Below are positions 8,267-16,137 of a DNA stretch of 28,021 nt, piece after piece. The number at the start of each line of letters is the position of its first letter. The first letter of the stretch is position 1. The notes beneath the pieces were generated by a model. It ran no database searches, had not been told where the DNA came from, and saw nothing but the letters and a program-made list of their open reading frames with translations. The stretch is taken from positions 1 to 28,021 of IMG/VR virus record IMGVR_UViG_3300044568_000907; one strand, written 5' to 3'. Position numbers and translations under genes: made by a program. Source of the stretch: a virus.

Positions 8267-10273
8267 TTAACTCCCTTGGTAAACAGCCACTTTATATTCC
8301 ATGCCAAGTACAGTCAGCTTCAGTGGAGCCGATTGAGTAATGACAATCCTTGCATCCTGAGTATACCCAAGAATGCCATTCAAAGTCTTTGTCCCAGTAA
8401 ACTCTGGCACAGGGTTATCCAACATATCTGCCGTATCAAAGGATCTAAATGGCACCTCGATGTCATTGATAACCATGTTCTGCGATCCTAACAGCATAGC
8501 GTTGACTTCAACAATCCGCTTTTTAAATCCAATCCTAACGCCGGTAGATAGTCTCAACTCTACAGGCATAGTCCTTATCTCAGTTGCAATTGGCAACCCT
8601 ACAACGTAGCTAGCAGTAGATGCTCTAGGGAAGGTAACAGTCCCACCACCAGGCACAACTTGGTTAGCCTGCACCAATCCGTCCAGTACAACATTGACAG
8701 TAGCTCCAACCAGATGTGCAACACTAGCTGTAGCAGCAGCACCACCACTCACAGCGCTATCCACATGGAGATCATGCTCAAACAGCTCAACATAATATTG
8801 ATATACGCTATTAACTAGGCGTTTAACCACAACGTATATATATGTTATATCGACCCCGACATCAACGAACGACCCGTTTATAGTCTTGAATTCAGATGGC
8901 GCTATAACAGACTGAGCACTTAATAGAGAGTATACGGCTATCGTTCCGTCATCCCCATTAGTTATCAGCAACAAGTCATTCTCATCGGTATCAACGGCAC
9001 GCCTCAAAGCCATCCGTGTCGGACCTTTAATTAAGTGTCCAGACAGTAAAGATATCTTGTTCGTCATGTACGTTAATTGCGTATCGCTAAACGCAATCTC
9101 GCTCAAGCTCTTACCCTGCCTCTGGATAAACATAACTCCAGACTCTAGCTGCTGCACCCTAACACCAGGCTTGGCACCATTCCTGCTGGTAGCAGTTACA
9201 AAGAATGAGCTTGGTGTGATCGGCTCTAAGCCCTGCTGGGGAACGTAGAACTCTCCACCAGTAGTAAGCACTAACAAGTCTCTAGCAGATATGATGTCAA
9301 CAATAGCGTTGTAAGTATTGGTATCTAACGTTGCCTCTACAGCATCGTCAGCGAATCCTTCTGTCGGATCAAAGTCAAAGAATAGCCCTACCTTAGATCC
9401 CCACAAAGTAGATGGCCGAGTCTTGCTGCCACCAAAATACAATCTACCTTGATGGAAGGTAACAGCTCTAGGCCAGCCACGCGATGCAGACCACACAGGC
9501 TCGTATCCAGATTCCAACTCCCATTTACCGGATGCAATGGCAGAAGTGCTAAAGACCGGAAACTCAAGAACAGCATTGACTACGGTGCCACTAACAAACT
9601 CAATGATCTTAGCCCTACCTTGCGGCGTCATATTGATATATTGACCAACAGATGCGCCACTAAAGGTTGCTGCGGCAGATGCTGTTAATACACACTTGCC
9701 AGACACTGAGCTAGGTGTTAGCGTACCAGCAGGGAGCGTAAATACGGGAGTGAATGCGTATTTAGGAACGCTATCGAAAGCTAAGACACTAGCTGTCCAC
9801 GTAGCATCCGTACCGCCACGTACAATCTTTACAGGGGGAAGGTTCTCATTGACAACTATAAGTGTGTCGGCAGATTGTGTCCAAACCAACTCACCAAGAA
9901 CGGATGCCGTTAAAGCAAATGCCGTAGTATCTAGGTACGAATTACCGCTACCATTGATGTTTGTGATTAGTACCCCTTGCCTAAACACGTGCATCCGATT
10001 ATGCGTAAAGCACAGCATATAGCTGTCGGTCACACTGAACTCAAAGGGAACTAGCCGGACTCCATTGGCAGCAGACTCTGCTCCAGTATTGGGTAGAGTG
10101 AACTTATACCGGAGTCCACCACGCCGAGTAACGCCGCCCTGTGGTTGACACAGAACATTGGTAGCCTTCTCCAAAGCGTTTTGATACGTCTTATCTAAAT
10201 CAAGACGTGCCCGAAGTAACGGGTCTAACTCACCAGTAGTGAAGTTGGTCTGGACTGTGACAAATCTTGCCAT
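8267..10273 (-). CDS. Tail nozzle / tail tubular protein B (T7 gp12-like)
   Basis: This 668-residue beta-rich protein has the family opening QTNFTTGELDPLLRARLDL, followed by CQPQGGVTRRGGLRYKF and VRLVPFEFSVTDSYMLCF. I recognise these as the signature of podovirus tail nozzle/stabilisation proteins. VTFHQGRLYFGGSKTRPSTLW (written here only in part: FHQGRLYFGG...RPSTLW) is another conserved block around residue 270. The protein would cap the short tail below the adaptor ring. It follows the gp11-like gene with a one-base TAATG overlap and no clear ribosome-binding site, which suggests translational coupling. The length is close to that of relatives. Confidence 0.88.
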   Translation of the reverse strand: MARFVTVQTNFTTGELDPLLRARLDLDKTYQNALEKATNVLCQPQGGVTRRGGLRYKFTLPNTGAESAANGVRLVPFEFSVTDSYMLCFTHNRMHVFRQGVLITNINGSGNSYLDTTAFALTASVLGELVWTQSADTLIVVNENLPPVKIVRGGTDATWTASVLAFDSVPKYAFTPVFTLPAGTLTPSSVSGKCVLTASAAATFSGASVGQYINMTPQGRAKIIEFVSGTVVNAVLEFPVFSTSAIASGKWELESGYEPVWSASRGWPRAVTFHQGRLYFGGSKTRPSTLWGSKVGLFFDFDPTEGFADDAVEATLDTNTYNAIVDIISARDLLVLTTGGEFYVPQQGLEPITPSSFFVTATSRNGAKPGVRVQQLESGVMFIQRQGKSLSEIAFSDTQLTYMTNKISLLSGHLIKGPTRMALRRAVDTDENDLLLITNGDDGTIAVYSLLSAQSVIAPSEFKTINGSFVDVGVDITYIYVVVKRLVNSVYQYYVELFEHDLHVDSAVSGGAAATASVAHLVGATVNVVLDGLVQANQVVPGGGTVTFPRASTASYVVGLPIATEIRTMPVELRLSTGVRIGFKKRIVEVNAMLLGSQNMVINDIEVPFRSFDTADMLDNPVPEFTGTKTLNGILGYTQDARIVITQSAPLKLTVLGMEYKVAVYQGS

Positions 10274-10887
10274 TAGTATCTAACAGCAATCAGTGAGAAG
10301 TCGTTAATGCTATTGTTTGGTTGGTTCATCCCATCCATATTCATGCAACTACGCATAAAGCCACCACGTCCGTTGTCGCCAGGCGTGCCAACAGCTATTG
10401 TTTGCCAGTAACCAGCCTTATCTACTTGGTCAGTGATTGGGATAGCAAGATGCCACGACATTAAATACTTTAATAACTGGACAAACCAGATGGGCATCTC
10501 TGTTTCTGGAACAGAGTATTGGTAATCTATGTATACGATTTCGCTATTGGTCAGTAACTTGCCACCCATAATCCTGTAATCAGTTCTAGGGCGTACATTC
10601 TGTGCTGCGGAATCGTAGACAGCACGTGGAGAGCCAAGCCTGTCGGCTGGAAGCTGATACTCGTAAGCGTATTCACTAACAGGGGTTGTTACTAATTGAG
10701 CTAACTGTGTCTTCTGTATCGCGAAACTCCACGGATACATCATTAAAGCTTGATCTCTAATGTTAGGATACAGTCTGTCAGAAACGGAAGATTCGTCAGT
10801 TCCTTCGGTAAACGAGGAAATGCCTTTTGCCCCAAGCATTAACAGAGCGTCAGAGCAGATTGATAGTGCGGTGTCTCCAGCGGCCAT
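10273..10887 (-). CDS. Tail adaptor / tail tubular protein A (T7 gp11-like)
   Basis: The 204 residues begin MAAGDTALSICSDALLMLGA, a hallmark of the gp11/head-to-tail adaptor family. They continue with YPNIRDQALMMYPWSFAIQK, YEYQLPADRLG and a C-terminal WYLMSWHLAIPITD-like helix (seen as LLKYLMSWHLAIPITD). The longest frame uses a TTG two codons upstream. The ATG at 10885-10887 is chosen because the AAAGGA site sits seven bases before it but would abut the TTG. The protein should form the dodecameric ring between portal and nozzle. It is the first gene after a strong inverted repeat, and the nozzle gene overlaps its stop codon. Confidence 0.9.
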   Translation of the reverse strand: MAAGDTALSICSDALLMLGAKGISSFTEGTDESSVSDRLYPNIRDQALMMYPWSFAIQKTQLAQLVTTPVSEYAYEYQLPADRLGSPRAVYDSAAQNVRPRTDYRIMGGKLLTNSEIVYIDYQYSVPETEMPIWFVQLLKYLMSWHLAIPITDQVDKAGYWQTIAVGTPGDNGRGGFMRSCMNMDGMNQPNNSINDFSLIAVRY

Positions 10888-10906
10888 ATTCAATCCTTTA
10901 GAACGT

Positions 10907-10937
10907 AAACCAACCCCCGTATTCTGAGGGTTGGTTT
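10907..10937 (-). terminator. Perfect 10-bp inverted repeat after the capsid/small head genes (weak terminator or processing hairpin)
   Basis: Bases 10907-10916 (AAACCAACCC) and 10928-10937 (GGGTTGGTTT) are exact inverted repeats with an 11-base loop. On the minus strand the stem is followed by ACGTTC rather than a long U run. Full termination is therefore doubtful; partial read-through or RNA processing is as likely. T7 places its late terminator at the equivalent spot, between the capsid gene and gene 11. Confidence 0.65.
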
Positions 10938-10949
10938 ATTGGAAGATAC

Positions 10950-11225
10950 TTAGTCAGTATCTGTTGCGCTTACAGTGGTTCCGTCTGCAATATCAACCAC
11001 GCCAGCAGTCGATACAGCGTTGACATAGGTCAACACAAGTGACGGCGTTGTGGTGTCATATACAAACAGAACATCACCGACATTCAGTAGCTGGTAAACG
11101 CTATTGAAGTAGCCAGCAGTATTAACTGTAGCTTGCGTATCAGCAGTTTTGTAGATGTACATAGAAGGAGCATTACCTGCCTTTGATGTACTAACTGCGT
11201 TAAAACCAGTGGAGGAAAAAGCCAT
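10950..11225 (-). CDS. Small capsid-associated (decoration-type) protein
   Basis: This 91-residue protein starts MAFSSTGFNAVSTSKAGNAP and contains IYKTADTQATVNTAGYFNSV, then short beta-type stretches and an acidic end. Small proteins with this A-T-V-x-T-A-G-Y-F-N core are common immediately after podovirus and other phage capsid genes and are usually listed as hypothetical head or decoration proteins. A classic AAAAGGAGATATA site precedes its ATG. It lies 14 bases after the capsid gene and before a strong hairpin, so it is probably expressed at high level with the capsid. Family resemblance is good; binding to the capsid surface is inferred. Confidence 0.75.
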   Translation of the reverse strand: MAFSSTGFNAVSTSKAGNAPSMYIYKTADTQATVNTAGYFNSVYQLLNVGDVLFVYDTTTPSLVLTYVNAVSTAGVVDIADGTTVSATDTD

Positions 11226-11239
11226 GTTATATCTCCTTT

Positions 11240-12082
11240 TTAGGATTCGCGAGCAACGATTGAAACAATACCTTCCGCATCAATCGTGATTGCACCGGCT
11301 GAAAATACAGTGTTCACGAGGAACGATGTCTTTTCTGGGATGTAATTGATTTCTGTGCGAGGAGATATTCCTTCTGCGTACCCAACTGAATCGCGGTGGA
11401 ATGCGAAACAAGTACGGTCCAGTGAGCTATCAACAACCAAACCACCTTCGGTACGGTCGCCAAGAACATGAAACTGGAAGCCAAGGTATGTGTTCAGCTC
11501 ACCAGAGACAAGCGCTTTGACTGTATTAAAGTCGGAGCTGGTCACTGACGTTTCTGACAACAAAGATGCCAAGCCATTTGCATGGATAATAATGTTGCGA
11601 CCTTCTGGGGGGACGTTGCTCTTGTCCAGAAGTTTCTTAGCTTCGCGCAACTTGGCCATGTTCATATTGGTATCAGAACCGCCGATATCGTTACTAACAG
11701 TCAAAGCTGTGCTAGATGCTGCTAGAGCATCAAGGATCAGTTGGTCTTGACGGCGGCCAATTGCATTAGCAAGAACTTGTGCCAACTCTTGACGCTCATC
11801 AAAGTTAACTTTAGTTTGGTTGAAAATGTCGCTGTATTCAGCAGCATTCCAATCAGCCAATGTGCAAGTGATGGTAGAGAAAGCAACATTGAGTGGGGTT
11901 ACATCAGCCTGTGGAATACGAGGAGTTGCTACACCACGGCCAACCTTTGGAAACTTTACGGTAGATCCTTCGACACCACGGCGCTGACGTACAGCACTTA
12001 CCAATTGAGCCTTGCCTTGGTAAGCCTGTTTTACTTCAGCATCGAATAGGGTGACAAAGGCGTTAGATAGAGATACGCTCAT
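11240..12082 (-). CDS. Major capsid protein
   Basis: The 280-residue protein opens MSVSLSNAFVTLFDAEVKQA and continues with AQLVSAVRQRRGVEGSTVKF, ADWNAAEYSDIFNQTKVNFD, AIGRRQDQLILDAL and FAFHRDSVGYAEG. This is the recognisable series of the small HK97-fold capsid proteins of T7-like and Bordetella-phage-type podoviruses. It sits between scaffold and tail adaptor. The ATG has an AGGAG site, and its leader is long and highly structured (see 12107-12230). A terminator upstream separates it from the scaffold transcript. The length is normal for the family and no insertion is seen. Confidence 0.9.
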   Translation of the reverse strand: MSVSLSNAFVTLFDAEVKQAYQGKAQLVSAVRQRRGVEGSTVKFPKVGRGVATPRIPQADVTPLNVAFSTITCTLADWNAAEYSDIFNQTKVNFDERQELAQVLANAIGRRQDQLILDALAASSTALTVSNDIGGSDTNMNMAKLREAKKLLDKSNVPPEGRNIIIHANGLASLLSETSVTSSDFNTVKALVSGELNTYLGFQFHVLGDRTEGGLVVDSSLDRTCFAFHRDSVGYAEGISPRTEINYIPEKTSFLVNTVFSAGAITIDAEGIVSIVARES

Positions 12083-12086
12083 TTGT

Positions 12087-12100
12087 GTTCTCCTAAGAAC
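12087..12100 (-). promoter_or_regulatory. Capsid ribosome-binding site displayed in a hairpin loop
   Basis: On the minus strand the sequence GTTCT-TAGG-AGAAC forms a 5-bp stem with a TAGG loop, four bases before the capsid start region. The Shine-Dalgarno AGGAG spans the loop and the 3' side of the stem. Its accessibility could therefore depend on whether this hairpin forms. Confidence 0.5.
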
Positions 12101-12106
12101 AGGTTT

Positions 12107-12230
12107 AAAAAAAAGGGTTTCGCTATTGGTGTGCCGTAGGATTACGGGCCTGGCTTGCTGATTACGTCAGCCAATCGTCAAGGATACTTGAATTAAGGGC
12201 CGCAAATACGGTATGCCTTAGAACCCTTTT
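12107..12230 (-). ncRNA. Structured leader RNA upstream of the capsid gene (closed multi-branch junction ending in a U tract)
   Basis: On the minus strand, bases 12222-12230 (AAAAGGGTT in RNA sense) pair exactly with 12111-12119 (AACCCTTTT), enclosing four local hairpins. These are TAAGG/CCTTA (12216-12220 with 12194-12198, continued by CCG/CGG), TCAAG/CTTGA (12187-12191 with 12178-12182, loop of four), GCTGA/TCAGC (12167-12171 with 12157-12161) and CCGTA/TACGG (12143-12147 with 12134-12138, loop of four). An alternative TGGCT/AGCCA pairing competes with the third. The closing helix runs into eight U residues (12107-12114). No open frame of note is present. This could be a regulated leader, an attenuator with a very large loop, or the 3' end of a separate small RNA. 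It lacks a T-loop and is not a tRNA. Confidence 0.55.
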
Positions 12231-12254
12231 ACATTATTATTATTACATAGTCAA
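12226..12254 (-). promoter_or_regulatory. Candidate promoter for the capsid transcript
   Basis: On the minus strand TTGACT (12254-12249) is followed after 17 bases by TAAAAG (12231-12226), in an AT-rich stretch just past the scaffold terminator. The -10 match is only 4 of 6. If used, transcription would start near 12219, at the foot of the first leader hairpin. The placement is logical but the evidence is modest. Confidence 0.35.
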
Positions 12255-12274
12255 ACACTTAGTAAAAAATGAGC

Positions 12275-12298
12275 AAAAAAAAACCCGCCGAAGCGGGC
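12275..12298 (-). terminator. Rho-independent terminator after the scaffold gene
   Basis: On the minus strand GCCCGC-TTCG-GCGGGT forms a stem with a stable TTCG tetraloop (12298-12283) followed by an uninterrupted run of T (12283-12275). It lies 18 bases beyond the scaffold stop codon and would separate scaffold from capsid transcription. Confidence 0.9.
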
Positions 12299-12316
12299 AA
12301 AGGGCACTACCAAGAT

Positions 12317-13084
12317 TTAATTCTGGAATTGAGCTGCAAACATCTTCTCTACTTTAGCTCTGTATGAGACATCTGTCTTGTATCTAGGGTCAGAAACCAT
12401 CTGATACAGCTCATCTTTAGACGGGGCACCATCTATAGGGGCGCTATTCATTGGGATTCGACCTTCATAACTCTGCCTTAACTTCATCAGAGCCTTGATC
12501 CCGTTGGCTGTGCCACCCATAACCTTAAATTCATTAAAGTCATCCGGTCCCCAGACTCCCTTGTTAACTAGACCATTGGCCCAGTCTACCATACCCTTAA
12601 TGATGGCATCCGAATTAGCCCCTAAAGACTTCTTTTCTTCAGCTGCATTAAAGTTTGACACCTCTGCTTTAGAAGCGTTTAACTCAACAACCTTTCCTAC
12701 GAGGGAGTCTAGTGCGGCTTGGCTAACTCCATACTCTTTAGCCCAACCTTCGACGTGCTGACGGACTGGATCGGTATCTGGAACAGAGCCGAATGCAGCG
12801 TAATCGTAATTGCCATCTACAGGAGCCTTGTGCTTTCCTTGGCTAATCTGCTTACGTAGGTCTGTCCATGACTTGGCGATAGCCTCAAGATCTGGCTCCG
12901 CGTCTTCTTTCTTCCAGAAATTCTCAGGCCACCACGCTGGGCGATCTGCCGGAGTATCACTCTCCTCTGGAACTCTATGATCTATAGTAACTTCTTGTGG
13001 CGCTACAACGTCTGTTGGTGATGTAATTCCTGCCAGTAAGCCCTCACTATTCTCTGATTGGGGCTGGCTCTTGCTTTCTTCCAT
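12317..13084 (-). CDS. Capsid scaffolding protein (T7 gp9-like)
   Basis: This 255-residue protein is acidic and Gln/Glu/Ser-rich at the N-terminus. It has a central DRPAWWPENFWKKEDAEPDL block, a helical middle (QAALDSLVGKVVELNASKAE) and a short basic helical tail (YRAKVEKMFAAQFQN) of the kind that contacts capsid subunits. It lies directly upstream of the capsid gene. The P-x-W-x-P-E-x-F-W pattern is common in phage scaffold-like proteins. The ATG has a GGAG-type site. The function is inferred from position, composition and the basic C-terminal helix. A strong terminator follows it, so scaffold and capsid amounts can be set separately. Confidence 0.82.
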   Translation of the reverse strand: MEESKSQPQSENSEGLLAGITSPTDVVAPQEVTIDHRVPEESDTPADRPAWWPENFWKKEDAEPDLEAIAKSWTDLRKQISQGKHKAPVDGNYDYAAFGSVPDTDPVRQHVEGWAKEYGVSQAALDSLVGKVVELNASKAEVSNFNAAEEKKSLGANSDAIIKGMVDWANGLVNKGVWGPDDFNEFKVMGGTANGIKALMKLRQSYEGRIPMNSAPIDGAPSKDELYQMVSDPRYKTDVSYRAKVEKMFAAQFQN

Positions 13085-13094
13085 TAATTACTCC

Positions 13095-13361
13095 TTAAAG
13101 TTTTTTTGACCTCTTAATTCTAGCTTCTAAATCCCTCACCACGGAACATTGCCCTTCTCTGTAATATCCGAAGCTTGGGTCCGACCCTGGAACGCATACT
13201 GGATGCTCTATGATGGTTTGTCTAAGCCACGCCAGCAGCTTAGCTCCATCCTCACTTCCAAACACACGAAGACATAACCGGTCAGTATCTTCCCTTGCAG
13301 TTATTACTTCCCGTATATCTGTAACGGTAGCTGACGCTAACCCTTCCCAACCATCTTCCAC
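13095..13361 (-). CDS. Bbp19-like small phage protein (head region)
   Basis: This 88-residue protein contains LRVFGSEDGAKLLAWLRQT, then CVPGSDPSFGYYREGQCSVV and an Arg/Lys-rich helical end. The F-x-x-x-x-G-x-x-x-L-x-W-L ... F-x-x-G-x-x-x-V pattern is that of the Bbp19 family, encoded among the head genes of many podoviruses. The start is a GTG with an AAGGA site nine bases before it; there is no in-frame ATG. Its first 25 bases overlap the end of the preceding gene in another frame. The family is often found between portal and scaffold, as here, but its function is not established. Confidence 0.75.
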   Translation of the reverse strand: MEDGWEGLASATVTDIREVITAREDTDRLCLRVFGSEDGAKLLAWLRQTIIEHPVCVPGSDPSFGYYREGQCSVVRDLEARIKRSKKL

Positions 13362-13576
13362 TTATTTGTATCCTTTTTCATCTTTGATAACTGTTTATTA
13401 ATCCACGATATACGCTTTGGAGGAGCGTCTGGTGGGGCTGGTGCAAACATTTGACATCCATGCACGTATTGATAGCTTTGATACTCCCAGTCAGGCTTCT
13501 TAGCACATAGTCCAAATCCATACTTAGACATATCTAAGGCTTGCAAGGAGAAGTTCTTGCAGTCTACGCACTTCAT
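13337..13576 (-). CDS. Small cysteine-rich (zinc-ribbon-like) phage protein
   Basis: The 79 residues start MKCVDCKNFSLQ and contain GFGLCAKKPDWEYQ and VHGCQMFAP. A C-x2-C pair followed by two more single cysteines in the first ~42 residues suggests one metal site. The rest is a Pro-rich linker and a Lys-rich tail. Similar C-x2-C-x-x-F...C...C proteins are common next to phage portal genes. The ATG overlaps the portal stop codon (ATGA), and its tail overlaps the next gene by 25 bases, so the three are translationally linked. The function is unknown; metal binding is inferred from spacing. Confidence 0.7.
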   Translation of the reverse strand: MKCVDCKNFSLQALDMSKYGFGLCAKKPDWEYQSYQYVHGCQMFAPAPPDAPPKRISWINKQLSKMKKDTNKWKMVGKG

Positions 13577-15159
13577 CCCATTATAGCGCCAGGGTTCTTA
13601 GCCATACCTTCAACAACTTTAGATGCAAGCTCTGGATTCTGCTGTGCAACCTGTTGAGCTGCATCGGTAGCCTGCTGAATCATCATCTGACGCTCGGCTG
13701 GGCTATTCATAATGACGCGAGGGATAGCCATCTTCTCTGCAATCAGATCTAGCATTGCGCTAACCTTAATCATCATCTTGCCTTCCTGCCCAATGCTCTC
13801 GGCTATCTTCATGAATTGAATAATGTTTTGCACTTCTTCCATAGACTGAGACATAGCCAATGGCGATACAGGGGTGATCTTAATCTCTAGCCCGTTCACG
13901 CGTAGTGGTAAGTCTATCAGCCCACGGTCATCCATTATATCCAGTATCTTGGATACTATAGGAATCATTGTTTCATTAATCAGTCTACCGAACGCAGAGC
14001 CAAGGTTTTGGGATAACTGCTTCATCCTCTCCATAACCTCAGTAGCGGATCTAGCGCTCATATTGTCTGGTGGCAGGCTCTCATCCAGCAGAATGGACTT
14101 AATGTTCATCCTCAAGTCATTCATAATGATCTGAGAGACATTAAAGTCACCAGCTCTAGGCAAAGGCTTCAGAGCCTCACCTTGTGGCCCACCGTTACGG
14201 GCAACAGGTATGATGGCACCAGGGCTTATTTGTACCGTGTTGGGATTGAGTACGCCATCGTCAGCAGCGGTGTAGACTCCGGCGATTGCTAGACTTGCAT
14301 TCTTCAGGACAAGCTCAAGAGTCTTGTTGAGCGTTTTAATATCTGGAAGCGCTGTAATTAACGGACCTCTGCCGTATATCTCACCAGCCACCTTCATGTA
14401 ACGTGCAACAATCCACGGGCTAGACTTCATTTTGCGGTACACAATCTGAGACTTACTCTCTTTGTGTATCACATAATACATAAATTCACTCTTTTCTGCA
14501 TCAAATATGGTTGCCTCAAGCAATTCCACGTCTTCTGTTGGAGTGTTCTCAACCAGAGTCTTAAGCCTGCCCTCAATGATAGCGTCACTCCACTGTTGCT
14601 GGATAGACTCAGCCTTAATACGCATCCGGCGGTAGACGTTATCCACTTTACCGTTAGCACCTTCCTCAAAAGCCACGAGGAATTGCGGTACTGGTATGAA
14701 GTTAATAGGATTAACGTCATCACCTGGCTGAATCATCATAACGGCGGTGCCAACACATAGGTCTAGGAGGAACTCCCCCATAGCAATGTCAAAGTTGGAC
14801 TGCTTAATTGCAGCGAACAGCTTGTCGTTGTAGACTTCTAGTGCTGTTTGAGCTTCAACCCGTCTATCCAAAGGGATATCTGGACCAGGCTCAAGTCGGC
14901 ACCACTTAGATTGTGGAGGGAAGATGCCAGATTGGATTCTATTGGCAAATCTTTGGGTTGAGTTGATGGCTGTAGCATCAAAGATACGGTTCATCTTCTT
15001 TGCACCACCTACATTACCATCGTAGAACCCGTCATACAGGTTACGTTGTGGCAAAGCGAACTCATAAGCGTCATCGTACAGGCTTCTGAAGTCCTCTTTC
15101 TTCCTGATCGCTATGTCATGTCTTTTTAAAATGTCAGCAACGGTCAGTTTCTTATCCAT
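13573..15159 (-). CDS. Portal (head-tail connector) protein
   Basis: This 528-residue protein has the podovirus portal signature. It has LYDDAYEFALPQRNLYD near the start, FDATAINSTQRFANRIQSGI, FPPQSKWCRLEPG, a beta-rich middle with FIPVPQFLVAFEEG, and a long helical C-terminal region (SARSATEVMERMKQLSQNLG, then AEKMAIPRVIM). It ends in a Gln/Ala-rich tail. The length and block order match the T7-like head-tail connector family (about 500-540 residues). It forms the dodecameric ring through which DNA is packaged. The ATG has an AAAGG site. The cysteine-rich gene starts on its stop codon. Confidence 0.92.
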   Translation of the reverse strand: MDKKLTVADILKRHDIAIRKKEDFRSLYDDAYEFALPQRNLYDGFYDGNVGGAKKMNRIFDATAINSTQRFANRIQSGIFPPQSKWCRLEPGPDIPLDRRVEAQTALEVYNDKLFAAIKQSNFDIAMGEFLLDLCVGTAVMMIQPGDDVNPINFIPVPQFLVAFEEGANGKVDNVYRRMRIKAESIQQQWSDAIIEGRLKTLVENTPTEDVELLEATIFDAEKSEFMYYVIHKESKSQIVYRKMKSSPWIVARYMKVAGEIYGRGPLITALPDIKTLNKTLELVLKNASLAIAGVYTAADDGVLNPNTVQISPGAIIPVARNGGPQGEALKPLPRAGDFNVSQIIMNDLRMNIKSILLDESLPPDNMSARSATEVMERMKQLSQNLGSAFGRLINETMIPIVSKILDIMDDRGLIDLPLRVNGLEIKITPVSPLAMSQSMEEVQNIIQFMKIAESIGQEGKMMIKVSAMLDLIAEKMAIPRVIMNSPAERQMMIQQATDAAQQVAQQNPELASKVVEGMAKNPGAIMG

Positions 15160-15192
15160 AGTAAACCTTTAAAGTTTTATGCACCCTAAATA

Positions 15193-15519
15193 TCATTTGC
15201 TTGGAGCGTCAGAAGCTTCGTCGTCATCAGCAAATGGGGACTTGCCAGCTTTAACACGAGTGCTCGCGTGGTCAAATGCTTTTTTCATTATAGATCTCGG
15301 CATATTGCTAAAAAAAGATTTATCCTTAAGATCTGTCTTTAACAAGTAATCAAGTTCTTTTTTATTAAGAGTTGGGACAATCAATGGGATGTCCATTTCC
15401 TCACCATTCATGCCAACCCCAACAGATATTTCTGTTGATACACCGCCATCTGGACGCTCAAGCTCGCCAAAGAACCCCATGCCTTTTGCAGAACCATCCT
15501 TTCTATCGCCATAGTCCAT
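15193..15519 (-). CDS. Conserved phage protein of unknown function
   Basis: This 108-residue protein has GMGFFGELERPDGGVSTEIS, then MDIPLIVPTLNKKELDYLL and an end with RVKAGKSPFADDDE. The order G-F-x-G-x-x-x-R-P-D-G-G-x-S-T-E ... P-x-x-V-P-T-L ... A-G-x-S-P-F is one I recognise as a widespread small phage domain, found alone or inside large polyvalent proteins. It is not a membrane protein and has no catalytic motif that I know. An AAAGG site precedes the ATG. It stands between the 194-residue structural protein and the portal, suggesting a head-related or packaging-related role, which is inference only. Confidence 0.7.
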   Translation of the reverse strand: MDYGDRKDGSAKGMGFFGELERPDGGVSTEISVGVGMNGEEMDIPLIVPTLNKKELDYLLKTDLKDKSFFSNMPRSIMKKAFDHASTRVKAGKSPFADDDEASDAPSK

Positions 15520-15550
15520 AATTAACCTTTAGTTTCAGCAAGTTGCACGA

Positions 15551-16135
15551 TTACTCATACCAGTCCAAGTGGACTTGAGCGATTTCAGCTGTGTTGCTGC
15601 GATTAGTAACACGAAATAAATAGGTGGTCAATGGGCTTAAAACGTATTCATCTATTCCTGCCGCCCCACCACTGCTCCCCGATCCTTGGCCGGTAATGAT
15701 TTGGCCAGCAAATAGCTCTGTTCCTATACTAGAGACTGTTGGATTAATAGTTGATGCGCTTTGGCTAGCAATTGTAGAAGACCTATTCCGCTTTTTCGTA
15801 ACTCCAGCTGTCCCATTGCTAACAGTTGAGCCTTCGTATATATAAAACTCAGCAGAGCCACCACACAGATAGGTGGCTACTATGTGTGGATATACGCCAC
15901 TGGCAAAGGCAACAGCTATGTCAAGACTTGCACCGGCCGCTAACTTATTACCGTTATTACGGGTAACGTACAGACAGTACGCACGACCCTCCTGTAATCT
16001 AAGGTGGTTAACATCTTCCGTTGGAAGCGGTTTGTCAGAGCCAACCAATTGCTGTACAGAGAACATATCTGTATAGCTTGGCGATACGCTAATAGAATGG
16101 GTATCAGTCGAATCCCTTAGTACAGTAATTGGCAT
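15551..16135 (-). CDS. Beta-rich phage structural protein (head fibre/decoration type)
   Basis: This 194-residue protein is rich in Thr, Ser, Gly and Val. It contains VYPHIVATYLCGGSAEFYIYEGS, which falls in the form H-I-V-x-x-Y-x-x-G-G-x-A-x-F-x-I-Y-E-G (about residues 79-100). Later come KKRNRSST and a GQGSGSSGG-containing loop, and it ends EYVLSPLTTYLFRVTNRSNT then HLDWYE. I recognise this block order from jelly-roll-like phage proteins encoded near portals in many phages, usually annotated as hypothetical structural proteins. The ribosome-binding site is weak. It lies two bases after the previous stop. Virion location is likely but inferred. Confidence 0.65.
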   Translation of the reverse strand: MPITVLRDSTDTHSISVSPSYTDMFSVQQLVGSDKPLPTEDVNHLRLQEGRAYCLYVTRNNGNKLAAGASLDIAVAFASGVYPHIVATYLCGGSAEFYIYEGSTVSNGTAGVTKKRNRSSTIASQSASTINPTVSSIGTELFAGQIITGQGSGSSGGAAGIDEYVLSPLTTYLFRVTNRSNTAEIAQVHLDWYE

Positions 16136-16137
16136 TA

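Noticed and set aside
12107-12230. tRNA or tRNA-like molecule
   Set aside because: The cloverleaf impression comes from the closed junction. There is no T-loop, anticodon arm or CCA-type end, and the length is too great.
14464-14760. 98-aa plus-strand frame inside the portal gene
   Set aside because: It lies wholly antisense to a well-recognised portal protein, with no start signals.
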